Positions 47,503 to 56,197 of a DNA stretch of 62,690 bases are shown here, piece by piece. The DNA is taken from positions 133,559 to 196,248 of the forward strand of contig NZ_KQ948868.1 in NCBI RefSeq assembly GCF_001514215.1. The letters are read 5' to 3'. This DNA is from Streptomyces bungoensis. Its GTDB lineage: Bacteria > Actinomycetota > Actinomycetes > Streptomycetales > Streptomycetaceae. The notes under the pieces are model-generated. The model did not search any database. It saw only the letters and a list, made by a program, of their open reading frames with translations, and had not been told where the DNA came from. Every line of letters starts with the position of its first letter. Position 1 is the first letter of the stretch. A program made the position numbers and the translations under genes.

Positions 47503-48392
47503 CGGGCGCTCGCACCGGCGTCCGCGCGGGAGACCTCGATGCCCTGCCGGCCGAGCGCGTAGGCGAGCGCGTCGGCCAGCGAGGCGCGGGTGACCACCGT
47601 GCCCAGGTCGATGCCGAGCTGCACGATCGTCTGGGCGATGGCCGGCCGGATGCCGGAGACGATGCACTCGGCGCCCATCAGCCGCGCCGCGGCCACCGTC
47701 TTCATCAGGTGCTGCGCGACGAGTGAGTCGACCGTGGGCACACCGGTGATGTCCAGGATCGCGTAACGCGCCCGCTGGTCGACGATCGCCTCCAGCAGCG
47801 ACTCCATCACCACCTGGCTGCGCGCGCTGTCCAGGGTTCCGATCAGCGGGACGGCGACGGTCCCCTCCCACAACTTTATGACCGGCGTGGCCACTTCGAG
47901 CAGCTGCTGGCGCTGCCGCTCGATCAGGTCCGCGCCCTCGGTCAGCGCCGTCTCCATCACCACCAGACGCAGGGTGCTCATGACGAGGGTCAGCGCGAGG
48001 ACGCTCTCGTGGGCATCCGCGGTGGACGGGTCGGGGAACTCCTCGCGCAGCAGCTCCACCGCCGGGCCGCGCAGGGCGGCGACCTCGTCGGCGATCTGGG
48101 CCGAGGTGCACCCCGTACGGGCCCGGGTGGCGGCCATCCCGCCCAGCTGCCGGCGGACCGTGGCGAAACCGGGAGCGCCGATGTCCTCGATGCGGCCGGT
48201 CGCCGTGACGTCGGACAGCGCGTCCACGACGGCCTTGCACGCCTCGACCGCCTCGTCGCGCGAGACGGTGAAGACCGAGCGGAACAACGGGGCGTCGGCC
48301 CATCGCTGGGCGATCTGCTCCCGGCGCCGTTCGAAGAAGCCGCTCACCCGCTGCGGCGCCGACCCGGCCGCTGCCTGCTCCGGCACGTCCAT
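47499..48392 (-). CDS. rsbR: Stressosome sensor (RsbR)
   Basis: The 297-residue protein has an N-terminal helical sensor domain of the RsbR type (about 1-155) and a C-terminal STAS domain (about 165-285). In the linker and STAS domain PLIGTLDSARSQ keeps the Thr equivalent to Bacillus Thr171, while the second site reads GVPTVDSLVAQHL, with Ser in place of Thr205. AAAGGGAG precedes the ATG. It is the first gene of a five-gene operon with overlapping junctions. The input signal is unknown. Confidence 0.91.
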   Translation of the reverse strand: MDVPEQAAAGSAPQRVSGFFERRREQIAQRWADAPLFRSVFTVSRDEAVEACKAVVDALSDVTATGRIEDIGAPGFATVRRQLGGMAATRARTGCTSAQIADEVAALRGPAVELLREEFPDPSTADAHESVLALTLVMSTLRLVVMETALTEGADLIERQRQQLLEVATPVIKLWEGTVAVPLIGTLDSARSQVVMESLLEAIVDQRARYAILDITGVPTVDSLVAQHLMKTVAAARLMGAECIVSGIRPAIAQTIVQLGIDLGTVVTRASLADALAYALGRQGIEVSRADAGASAR

Positions 48393-48659
48393 CTACTCCC
48401 TTTCCCACATGCCGCCGCCGACCGGACGGCCCGGTGGTACGACCGCACGCGACCGGCAGGCCCGAAGCGGCCGTACGGCCGGAACCTCCCGGACCGTCGC
48501 CCGCCCGCGTCCGCGACGGCGTTCTCCTGCATCGAGCGGAGCCCGGCGGCATGCGCCGCCGGGCCGGTGACGGAGAGGCGACTACCCCGGATCGGGGCAG
48601 GCTCTCCTCACTGTTACCGATGTCACTCGTGTGTGGGACGGGTCGGACGGGGGAACGGC

Positions 48660-49139
48660 TCAGGCCAGGCCGCCGCCCTGCGCCCCGCCGACCTCACCGC
48701 GCCACGCGCCGGTCTCCAGACCGCCGCGCTCCTCGATGAACTCCTTGAACCGCTGCAGGTCCCCGGAGACCCGCCGCTTGACGATGCCCAGCTTGTCGCC
48801 GACGGTCTCCGCCAGGCCCTCGGGCTCGAAGTCGAGCTGCAGCATGACCTGTGTGGTGGAGTCGTCGATCCGGTGGAAGGTGACCACACCGGCCTGCTTG
48901 GCCTCACCGTCGACGGTGGTCCAGGCGACGCGCTCGTCCGGCCGCTGCTCGGTGATCGCCGCGTCGAACTCCCGCCGCACCCCGCCGACGTTCGTCACCC
49001 AGTGGGTGAGGGTGTCCGAGCGCTGCTCGATGCGCTCCACCCCCTCCATGAACTTCGGGAAGGTCTCGAACTGCGTCCACTGGTTGTAAGCGGTTCGCAC
49101 GGGAACGCCGACGCGCACGGATTCCTCGACCTGCGACAT
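48660..49139 (-). CDS. SRPBCC (polyketide cyclase/dehydrase-like) protein
   Basis: The 159-residue product begins MSQVEESVRVGVPVRTAYNQWTQF with the conserved FPKFMEGVERIEQ and ends in the long helix ETVGDKLGIVKRRVSGDLQRFKEFIEER. This is the helix-grip fold of the COG5637-type SRPBCC proteins that occur widely in Streptomyces, often near stress genes. It probably binds a hydrophobic ligand; no catalytic role is evident. A GAGAGGTG site lies upstream. It is separated from rsbR by 267 bp. Confidence 0.86.
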   Translation of the reverse strand: MSQVEESVRVGVPVRTAYNQWTQFETFPKFMEGVERIEQRSDTLTHWVTNVGGVRREFDAAITEQRPDERVAWTTVDGEAKQAGVVTFHRIDDSTTQVMLQLDFEPEGLAETVGDKLGIVKRRVSGDLQRFKEFIEERGGLETGAWRGEVGGAQGGGLA

Positions 49140-49270
49140 GAAAGAACACCTCTCGTCCGGACTTGCGTGTGCAAGGACCGGGTTCCTTCTCGCGGCCGGA
49201 CCATGCCTCCGGAAACATCGGCGATCTTTTCCGGGGTCACGGTCCGGCCGGGGCCGGGGAGGCGCCGCCG

Positions 49271-50455
49271 TCAGTCGCGGGCAGCCGGAGCCTCCCGGCT
49301 CAGGGGAGCCGCCTCCCGCTGCGGGGCGGGCGGGGTGCCCGGGCGACGGCGACGCAGCAGCAGGCGTCGCGCCGGGCGTTCCACCGCCTCGTACAGCACC
49401 CAGGACAGACCCAGGGACACCGTGAACGCGACGGCTGTGACCGCGAGGCCCGCGACCACTCCGAAGTGCGGCTTCGTGCCCAGCAGGATGGTGCCCGCGC
49501 GCAGCACCAGCAGGTGGATCATGTAGTACGCGAACGACAGTTCCCCCAGCCGCACCAGCCGTCGGTGCCGCCAGAGCGAGGGCAGACCCTTGAGGTCCGC
49601 CAGGGCCGCCGCCGGAATCAGCAGCGTGAACCCGGTGAGGGTGCACACCGTGGCGGGGTAGCCGGGCGTCACCTGAGGCACCAGGAAGTAGCCGATGATC
49701 GCCAGCGCGAGCGAGGCCTCCAGACCCGGCCCGCGCCACCGGCCGAGCAGCACCAGCCGGGCCGTCACGGCGCCGAGGACGAACTCCGGGAGCCGGGCCG
49801 CCGGGAAGGAGTAGAGCGACTCGCCCGTCCAGTGGTGGGCGTCCGCCCATGCCAGCACCAGCACCGCGAGCACCGACAGCACGCCCAGCACCGTCGCGCC
49901 GCGCGCACCGAGCCGGCGCAGCAGCAGGAACAGCAGCGGGAAGGCGGCGTAGAAGAACGCCTCGCAGGCCAGCGACCAGCTGACCGGGTCCAGGGTCTGC
50001 CACCAGGGCTGCCACCACGAGTGCAGCAGCAGCACGTTGGCCAGTGCCTGCCCGGCCGTCGGCTTCGGCAGGTGGGCCGGCGTGAACGCCAGGAGGAACG
50101 CGACGACCAGGGTGGCCAGGTGCACCGGGTAGATCCGCGCGATCCGCCGCCGCCAGAAGGCCGGAGCGCGGTCGCCGGGCCGCGCCGACCAGGTGAGCAC
50201 GAAACCGGACAGCACGAAGAAGAACGACACCCCCGTGGCACCCGCCCCGAAGGCCCAGGTCACGATGTGCCCGGCGGTGCCGCCGAAGTAGCCGAAGTTG
50301 TTGACGTGCAGCCCGAAGACCAGCACCGCCGCCATCCAGCGCAGCCCGGTGAGGGACGGCAGGGAGGGTCTGGCGGCCGGCGGGGAGGATCCGGCCGCGG
50401 CCGCGTCGGTCCGGGCAGCCGGCTCCCGGGTCGCCCGGCGCGTCGCCGTGGTCAT
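49271..50455 (-). CDS. Membrane acyltransferase (acyltransferase 3 / OafA family)
   Basis: The 394-residue protein has about ten hydrophobic helices and the family motifs LTGLRWMAAVLVFGLHV near the N-terminus (with the His used in catalysis), FFFVLSGFVLTWSARP and the WSLACEAFFYAAFP segment. Such enzymes move acyl groups from inside the cell onto extracytoplasmic sugars, lipids or antibiotics. The acceptor is not indicated by neighbours. Start ATG 50455 has GGCAGGTG upstream. Confidence 0.88.
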   Translation of the reverse strand: MTTATRRATREPAARTDAAAAGSSPPAARPSLPSLTGLRWMAAVLVFGLHVNNFGYFGGTAGHIVTWAFGAGATGVSFFFVLSGFVLTWSARPGDRAPAFWRRRIARIYPVHLATLVVAFLLAFTPAHLPKPTAGQALANVLLLHSWWQPWWQTLDPVSWSLACEAFFYAAFPLLFLLLRRLGARGATVLGVLSVLAVLVLAWADAHHWTGESLYSFPAARLPEFVLGAVTARLVLLGRWRGPGLEASLALAIIGYFLVPQVTPGYPATVCTLTGFTLLIPAAALADLKGLPSLWRHRRLVRLGELSFAYYMIHLLVLRAGTILLGTKPHFGVVAGLAVTAVAFTVSLGLSWVLYEAVERPARRLLLRRRRPGTPPAPQREAAPLSREAPAARD

Positions 50456-50804
50456 CCGATCACCTGCCGCAGAAGGTTGGCGTGGGGCATGAAGGGGAAC
50501 CTTGCCCGTTCGCTCTCTCTCATTCACGTGACGTTGCCGACTTCACACTGCTGGCGAACGACGGGCTCCGCCGTATGCCACGGACCCCGGGCCGGGTGCA
50601 CCCTTTCGAGTGACCTCGCTCCGCGCGGCCCGCAGGGGGCGTCGGGCACCCCCGCGCACCTCCGGCCGGGCGACGACCGTGTCCATGCGTCGGCCGGTGG
50701 CGAGTCGGCCGGCGGCCCGATGGCGCCCGGCACCGCCGCCCGCCGACGGCTGCCGGAAGTGAGCGGTTCCACCCGTGCGAGGCCGGCCGGGCCGCGGCGC
50801 GTCG
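50456..50804. other. Intergenic region without a supported gene
   Basis: The 349 bp between the acyltransferase start and the stop of the coiled-coil gene show no frame with convincing codon use, no ribosome site with a matching start and no strong hairpin. Confidence 0.45.
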
Positions 50805-51695
50805 TCAGTCGTTGCCGGAGGCCACGTCCTCGGCCCGTGCCGCGGCGTCCCGGGCCCGGCGCTCGGCCTCTCGTACGGCCTGTGCGGCCTTGCGGGCCCT
50901 GTCGCGGGTGTCCCGCTCCTCGGTCCGGGCCTGCCGTTGTTCCTCCTGGGCGCGCTGCAGCTCCGCGCGCAGCCGCGCCAGCCGCTCCTCCGCCCCGGCC
51001 GCCCGCCGGGCGGCCTCCTCCTCCTCCGCCTCGGCGGCCGTCGCCTCGCCCCGCCGGGCCCGCAGTTCCCGTTCGGCCTCGCGCGCCCGCTCGCGGGCCT
51101 CGGCGAGCCGACGGCGCCGCTCCTCGTCCTCCTCGGGCCCGGAGGGCTCGGCCTCGCGCACGGAGGGATCGGCGCGAGACGCCGGGGGAGTGGGCCTGCG
51201 GGCGACCGCGGCCTCGTCGGCCGCCGGGAACCCGATCGCCGCGCTGAGCGGCTTCACCAACCGCCCCGCCCCCCACTCCCGGGCGGCCTCCGGGTCCGCG
51301 AGCACGGCGTGCAGGGTCTCCTCCACCTCGCGCTGCACGCCCTCGCCGACCGGATGACCGGCCTCGGCGGCCAGCCGCCGCGCCTGCCGGCCGAGGGCGC
51401 CGATCACCTCGCTCTGCCGGCGCGCAAGCCGGCGCAACTGGGAGCCGTCCAGCTCACGGTGCGCCCGGCGCAGCTCCTCACCGAGCGCGAGCAGCGGCCG
51501 CACCTCCGCCGACCGCCGGCGGACGAGGAGGTTGCTGACCCAGGCGGCCAGACTCGGCCGGCGCAACGCGGCGATCTCCCTCGCGAGGGACCGGTCGCCG
51601 GACGAACGGGCCTGCGCGGCGAACCGGTCGCGAGCGGCGACGAACTCCTCGGGCCGCAACCCGTACAGCTCCTCGGCGACGGCGTCCAGCTCCAC
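50805..51695 (-). CDS. Coiled-coil protein of unknown function
   Basis: The 296-residue product has an N-terminal helical domain (1-135; LYGLRPEEFVAARDRFAAQAR and LRRPSLAAWVSNLLVRR) common to a Streptomyces family of uncharacterised proteins, then a long charged coiled coil (about 185-290) rich in Arg, Glu and Ala. No export signal or membrane segment is seen. GTG 51695 with GAGGGGGA upstream is the best start. The role is unknown; the first domain may mediate protein or nucleic-acid binding. Confidence 0.75.
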   Translation of the reverse strand: MELDAVAEELYGLRPEEFVAARDRFAAQARSSGDRSLAREIAALRRPSLAAWVSNLLVRRRSAEVRPLLALGEELRRAHRELDGSQLRRLARRQSEVIGALGRQARRLAAEAGHPVGEGVQREVEETLHAVLADPEAAREWGAGRLVKPLSAAIGFPAADEAAVARRPTPPASRADPSVREAEPSGPEEDEERRRRLAEARERAREAERELRARRGEATAAEAEEEEAARRAAGAEERLARLRAELQRAQEEQRQARTEERDTRDRARKAAQAVREAERRARDAAARAEDVASGND

Positions 51696-51918
51696 CTGCG
51701 TCCCCCTCGGGCATTCACGCGCCAGGTTCGGTTTCTCACCGGAATGGGAGGGTATGCCCCGTAAGTCCGTCCCCTCTCACCCGCTCACCCGTTCGCCCCA
51801 CCCGCCGCCCGGCGCGCCGCCGACCGGGCGGCGGCGCCCGATGATGCGCTCGGCCAAGGCCACGCACCGGCGAACACGGGCCGAACGGCAGGAGGTCAAA
51901 ATTGTATCGTTCGTTTTC

Positions 51919-51948
51919 TTGAATCCTTCGTGTTTATGGCTGTAGGTT
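51919..51948 (+). promoter_or_regulatory. furA promoter, probably giving a leaderless mRNA
   Basis: TTGAAT (51919-51924), 18 nt, TAGGTT (51943-51948) lie so close to ATG 51955 that transcription should start at or next to the start codon. No ribosome site is present. The AT-rich stretch from 51896 is a likely Fur binding region. Confidence 0.6.
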
Positions 51949-51954
51949 CGCCTC

Positions 51955-52392
51955 ATGACCGCATCCCAGACTCCGACGACCGCCGAGGAGCTGCGCGGCG
52001 CCGGCCTGCGCGTGACGGCGGCACGCGTCGCGCTGCTGGAGACCGTCCGGAGCGGTGACCACCTCGGTGTCGAGGCCGTCGCCTCCGGGGTCCGCGACCG
52101 CGTGGGGCACATCTCCCTGCAAGCCGTGTACGAGGCGCTGCACGCGCTGACCGCCGCGGGCCTCATACGCCGTATCGAGCCGGCCGGCAGCCCCGCCCGG
52201 TTCGAGGGGCGCGTGGGCGACAACCACCACCACGTCGTGTGCCGCTCGTGCGGCGCCGTCGCCGACGTCGACTGCGCGGTCGGCCACGCGCCCTGCCTGA
52301 CCGCGTCCGACGACCGGGGCTTCGCCATCGACGAGGCCGAGGTCGTGTACTGGGGCACCTGCCCCGACTGTTCCACCGCACGTAGTTCCTGA
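51955..52392 (+). CDS. furA: Fur-family peroxide/iron regulator of katG (FurA/FurS type)
   Basis: The 145-residue protein has the Fur winged-helix domain (about 1-85; LRVTAARVALLETV, HISLQAVYEALHALTAAGLIRRIE) and the metal-binding dimerisation domain with GDNHHHVVCRSCGAV and WGTCPDCS, the two CxxC zinc-site pairs. In Streptomyces, FurA/FurS is a redox-sensing repressor of its own operon and of the adjacent catalase-peroxidase. Here katG follows after 32 bp on the same strand, the classic arrangement. The mRNA is probably leaderless. Confidence 0.92.
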   Translation: MTASQTPTTAEELRGAGLRVTAARVALLETVRSGDHLGVEAVASGVRDRVGHISLQAVYEALHALTAAGLIRRIEPAGSPARFEGRVGDNHHHVVCRSCGAVADVDCAVGHAPCLTASDDRGFAIDEAEVVYWGTCPDCSTARSS

Positions 52393-52424
52393 GCACCGAG
52401 TTCCGTCCAGTCCGGAGGATTCCC

Positions 52425-54656
52425 ATGACCGAGAACCACGACGCGATCGTCACCGACGCGCAGTCGGAGGAGGCGAGCGGCGGCTGCCCCGTCGCGCACG
52501 GGCGCGCCCTGCACCCGACCCAGGGCGGCGGCAACCGCCAGTGGTGGCCGGAACGGCTCAACCTGAAGATCCTTGCCAAGAACCCCGCCGTCGCCAACCC
52601 GCTGGGTGAGGACTTCGACTACGCCGAGGCGTTCAAGTCGCTCGACCTCCCGGCCGTGAAGCGGGACATCGCCGAGGCGCTGACCACCTCGCAGGACTGG
52701 TGGCCGGCCGACTTCGGCAACTACGGCCCCTTCATCATCCGGATGGCCTGGCACAGCGCGGGCACCTACCGCATCAGCGACGGCCGGGGCGGCGCCGGCG
52801 CCGGCCAGCAGCGCTTCGCCCCGCTGAACAGCTGGCCCGACAACGCCAACCTGGACAAGGCCCGCCGGCTGCTGTGGCCGGTCAAGAAGAAGTACGGCCA
52901 GAGCCTGTCCTGGGCCGACCTGCTGGTCCTCGCGGGCAACGTGGCCCTGGAGTCCATGGGCTTCGAGACCTTCGGCTTCGGCGGCGGCCGCGCGGACGTG
53001 TGGGAGCCGGAGGAGGACGTCTACTGGGGTCCCGAGACCACCTGGCTCGACGACAAGCGCTACACCGGCGACCGCGAGCTGGAGAACCCGCTCGGCGCCG
53101 TCCAGATGGGCCTCATCTACGTCAACCCCGAGGGCCCCAACGGCACCCCGGACCCGCTCGCCGCGGCCCGCGACATCCGTGAGACGTTCCGCCGCATGGC
53201 GATGAACGACGAGGAGACCGTCGCCCTGATCGCCGGCGGCCACACCTTCGGCAAGACCCACGGCGCCGGCCCCGCCGACCACGTCGGCCCCGACCCGGAG
53301 GCCGCCGGCTTCGAGGAGCAGGGCCTCGGCTGGCGCAGCAGCTACGGCACCGGCAAGGGCGGCGACACCATCACCTCCGGCCTGGAGGTCACCTGGACCC
53401 CGACGCCGACCCAGTGGGACAACACCTTCTTCGACGTCCTGTTCGGCTACGAGTGGGAGCTCACCGAGAGCCCGGCCGGCGCCAAGCAGTGGAAGCCGAA
53501 GGACGGCGCGGGCGAGGGCACCGTCCCGCACGCCCACGACGCCTCGAAGAAGATCGCCCCGAACATGCTCACGACCGACCTGGCGCTGCGCTTCGACCCG
53601 GTCTACGAGCCGATCTCCCGCCGCTTCCACGAGAACCCGCAGGAGTTCGCGGACGCCTTCGCCCGCGCCTGGTTCAAGCTGACCCACCGTGACATGGGCC
53701 CGAAGTCGCTCTACCTCGGCCCGGAGGTCCCGGAGGAGACGCTGCTGTGGCAGGACCCGCTGCCGCAGCGCGAGGGCGAGCTGATCGACGACGCGGACAT
53801 CGCGGCGCTGAAGGCCAAGCTGCTCGACTCGGGCCTGACCGTGTCCCAGCTCGTCACCACCGCGTGGGCGTCCGCGTCCACCTTCCGCGGCAGCGACAAG
53901 CGCGGCGGCGCGAACGGCGCCCGCATCCGCCTCGAGCCGCAGCGCGGCTGGGAGGTCAACGACCCCGACCAACTCGCTCAGGTGCTGCGCACGCTCGAGG
54001 GCGTCCAGCAGGAGTTCAACGCCTCCGCCGGCGCCAAGAAGGTCTCCCTCGCCGACCTCATCGTCCTCGGCGGTGCCGCGGCCGTGGAGAAGGCCGCACA
54101 GGAGGCGGGCTTCGAGGTCCGGGTGCCCTTCACCCCGGGCCGCGTGGACGCGAGCCAGGAGCAGACCGACGCCGAGTCCTTCGAGGCGCTGGAGCCGACC
54201 GCGGACGGCTTCCGCAACTACCTCGGCAAGGGCAACCGCCTGCCGGCCGAGCACCTGCTGCTCGACCGTGCCAACCTGCTCACCCTGAGCGCCCCGGAGA
54301 TGACCGTCCTCGTCGGCGGCCTGCGCGTCCTCGGCGCCAACCACCAGGGCACGCAGCTGGGCGTCTTCACCTCCACGCCGGGCTCGCTGACGAACGACTT
54401 CTTCGTCAACCTGCTCGACCTGGGCACGACGTGGTCGGCCACCTCCGAGGACCAGACCGCGTTCGAGGGCCGCGACGCCGCCACGGGCGAGGTGAAGTGG
54501 GCCGGCAGCCGTGCCGACCTGGTCTTCGGCTCGAACTCCGAACTGCGCGCGCTCGCCGAGGTCTACGCGGCCGACGACGCGAAGGAGAAGTTCGTGAAGG
54601 ACTTCGTCGCCGCCTGGGACAAGGTCATGAACCTCGACCGGTTCGACCTCGTCTGA
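52425..54656 (+). CDS. katG: Catalase-peroxidase KatG (CpeB)
   Basis: The 743-residue enzyme has both KatG halves. The N-terminal active half carries IIRMAWHSAGTYR (distal Arg, Trp and His), GLIYVNPEGPNG (the Tyr of the Met-Tyr-Trp adduct) and LIAGGHTFGKTHGAGP (proximal His). The second half repeats the fold without a heme His. It removes hydrogen peroxide by catalase and peroxidase activity and can activate isoniazid-like compounds. It is cotranscribed with furA and ends at a strong hairpin. All key residues are present. Confidence 0.97.
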   Translation: MTENHDAIVTDAQSEEASGGCPVAHGRALHPTQGGGNRQWWPERLNLKILAKNPAVANPLGEDFDYAEAFKSLDLPAVKRDIAEALTTSQDWWPADFGNYGPFIIRMAWHSAGTYRISDGRGGAGAGQQRFAPLNSWPDNANLDKARRLLWPVKKKYGQSLSWADLLVLAGNVALESMGFETFGFGGGRADVWEPEEDVYWGPETTWLDDKRYTGDRELENPLGAVQMGLIYVNPEGPNGTPDPLAAARDIRETFRRMAMNDEETVALIAGGHTFGKTHGAGPADHVGPDPEAAGFEEQGLGWRSSYGTGKGGDTITSGLEVTWTPTPTQWDNTFFDVLFGYEWELTESPAGAKQWKPKDGAGEGTVPHAHDASKKIAPNMLTTDLALRFDPVYEPISRRFHENPQEFADAFARAWFKLTHRDMGPKSLYLGPEVPEETLLWQDPLPQREGELIDDADIAALKAKLLDSGLTVSQLVTTAWASASTFRGSDKRGGANGARIRLEPQRGWEVNDPDQLAQVLRTLEGVQQEFNASAGAKKVSLADLIVLGGAAAVEKAAQEAGFEVRVPFTPGRVDASQEQTDAESFEALEPTADGFRNYLGKGNRLPAEHLLLDRANLLTLSAPEMTVLVGGLRVLGANHQGTQLGVFTSTPGSLTNDFFVNLLDLGTTWSATSEDQTAFEGRDAATGEVKWAGSRADLVFGSNSELRALAEVYAADDAKEKFVKDFVAAWDKVMNLDRFDLV

Positions 54657-55236
54657 TCCACTCCCGCAAGGCGTCCGGCCCGGCCTCCACGGCCGGCCCG
54701 GGCGCCTTCGCCGTACGCGCACCGCGCGATGTGCTCCTTCCCGGCCGCCTGCCGCCGCGCCTGCGCCAGGACCTCCAGCACGCCGAACCCGTCCTCGTGG
54801 AAGCGGGCCCGGACGGTCAAGCGCCCGGGGGACCGCGCCGTCCCCGTCCGGCCGGAGGGTCCCGGCCAGGAACAGGTCGTGGCGCTCGCTCAGGGCACCG
54901 GCCCCGGCCGCCCCCCCGCCTCCCGCCCCGCGGCAGCCGCGCACCCGCCGCCGCATGCCGCATGCACACTTCCGCCCGCGCCGCTCGCTCCCGTACTGCA
55001 ACCGGGCGGCACCGGGTGCAGGATGGTGTCGTGACGCTCACGGGCCGGGTGCACGCACCCGCTCCGGACCCGCTCGCCGCCCGCCCGCGCGGGCCCGTGG
55101 CGGGCGGCGGGCGCGGCGCACGCGCGCCGTCCGGTCCGCCCCGTCGCGCGGGCCCCGATCCGGGCCCGCCGGGCACGCAGCGGGCCCGCACCCGCGCCGG
55201 GTGCGGCCGCCGGCGGGCGAGAGGAGGCGACGGCCG
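54657..55236. other. katG downstream region with possible degraded gene
   Basis: The 580-bp region holds the katG terminator and then no intact gene. On the minus strand between about 54910 and 54700, codon-like sequence (RHDLFLAGTLRPDGDG, then in another frame RARFHEDGFGVLEVLAQA) suggests a frameshifted remnant, but I cannot assign a family. Confidence 0.4.
54668..54708 (+). terminator. katG terminator
   Basis: An 18-bp stem (54668-54685 with 54691-54708) with two imperfect positions and a 5-nt loop lies 12 bp after the katG stop. Confidence 0.7.
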
Positions 55237-55839
55237 ATGACCCGGACACCTCCCACCGCGGTCACCCGCGTACGGCTGTGGCGCTGGCGGCGCAACCCGC
55301 TGCGCCGGCCCAGCGACCTCGTCGAGGCCTGGGTCGTGCTCGCCACCTGGATCCTCGCCGTGCTCGGCGGCGCCTGCGCGGGCTGGGCGGCGGCGCACTC
55401 CGTGGACGCGGGCCTCGCCGCCCGGCGGGCCCAGGTGCACGCCGTGTCCGCGGTGCTCACCGACGCCGCCGTGCGGACCGTGCCCGACGGCAGCGGCTAC
55501 GACGACGGCCGGGTGTGGGCCGTCGCGCGCTGGACCGGCCCCGACGGCTCGGTGCACACGGACCGGGCGAAGGTCTTCCCGGGAGCCCCGGCGGGCACCC
55601 GCGTCACGGTCTGGGCGGACCGCGCCGGCCGTTCGGTGCCGCCGCCCGCCTCCCGGGCCGAGGGCATGCTGCAGACCGTGCTGACCGGCATCCTCGTCGC
55701 CCAGGTGACCGGGACGGCGGTCTGGGCCGGTGGCTGGCTGGTCCGCGGCGCGCTCGTCCGGCGGCGGCTGACCGAATGGGACGAGGAGTGGAAGCGCGTC
55801 GAACCCGAGTGGCGCAACTTCAGCGGAGGCGGCCGCTGA
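55237..55839 (+). CDS. Rv1733c-like membrane protein
   Basis: The 200-residue product begins with a basic segment (RVRLWRWRRNPLRRPSDLVEA) followed by two hydrophobic helices, one at about 30-52 and one near 145-170, with a soluble domain between that contains VWAVARWTGPDGSVHTDRAKV and VTVWADRAG. This architecture matches the Rv1733c family of actinobacterial membrane proteins, whose function is unknown. GAGGAGGCGACGGCCG before ATG 55237 decides the start. Confidence 0.82.
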   Translation: MTRTPPTAVTRVRLWRWRRNPLRRPSDLVEAWVVLATWILAVLGGACAGWAAAHSVDAGLAARRAQVHAVSAVLTDAAVRTVPDGSGYDDGRVWAVARWTGPDGSVHTDRAKVFPGAPAGTRVTVWADRAGRSVPPPASRAEGMLQTVLTGILVAQVTGTAVWAGGWLVRGALVRRRLTEWDEEWKRVEPEWRNFSGGGR

Positions 55840-55878
55840 GCCCCCGCGCGACGCCACACCGTCCGTTCATGTGACTGA

Positions 55879-56007
55879 ATTTCGATCAAGTACGGAACCG
55901 ACGCGAACGGATCGCGCTGCTCCTCCTACTCGGGGGCGCTGGGCTGGTCGTTCGGCTCGGACGGCAAGCTCGTGGTGACCTTCGGCGGGAAGGTCGTCAC
56001 GCCGTAG
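55879..56007 (+). pseudogene. Orphan C-terminal coding fragment
   Basis: An open stretch of 42 codons ending in TAG at 56005-56007 reads ISIKYGTDANG, then CSSYSGALGWSFGSDG and ends LVVTFGGKVVTP. It looks like the last strands of an exported beta-rich domain. No start codon, ribosome site or signal peptide precedes it; a stop lies directly upstream. It is followed 17 bp later by a perfect terminator hairpin, as if the end of a gene survived a deletion. Confidence 0.55.
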
Positions 56008-56024
56008 CCGCCCACGGGACCGAC

Positions 56025-56058
56025 AGGTGCGGGACGCCGGCCCCGGCGTCCCGCACCT
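56025..56058 (+). terminator. Perfect 16-bp terminator hairpin
   Basis: AGGTGCGGGACGCCGG pairs exactly with 56043-56058 around a 2-nt centre. Confidence 0.75.
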
Positions 56059-56197
56059 GCGCGTCGACGGTGTTCCGCATGTAGCGAACTCATGGAGAAT
56101 TGACGGGAGTTGTAAACGTGACAACACTTCGTCTACCTTCGCAGTGCCTCGCACGGGCGAAGGAGCCACCTCCCACAATCCTGAACAGAGGCTCATT

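Noticed and set aside
48540..48610. Stress-type sigma promoter (GGGTA-like -10) upstream of rsbR
   Set aside because: A GGGGTAG occurs on the minus strand, but no convincing -35 partner at 14-16 nt could be fixed, so I did not list it.
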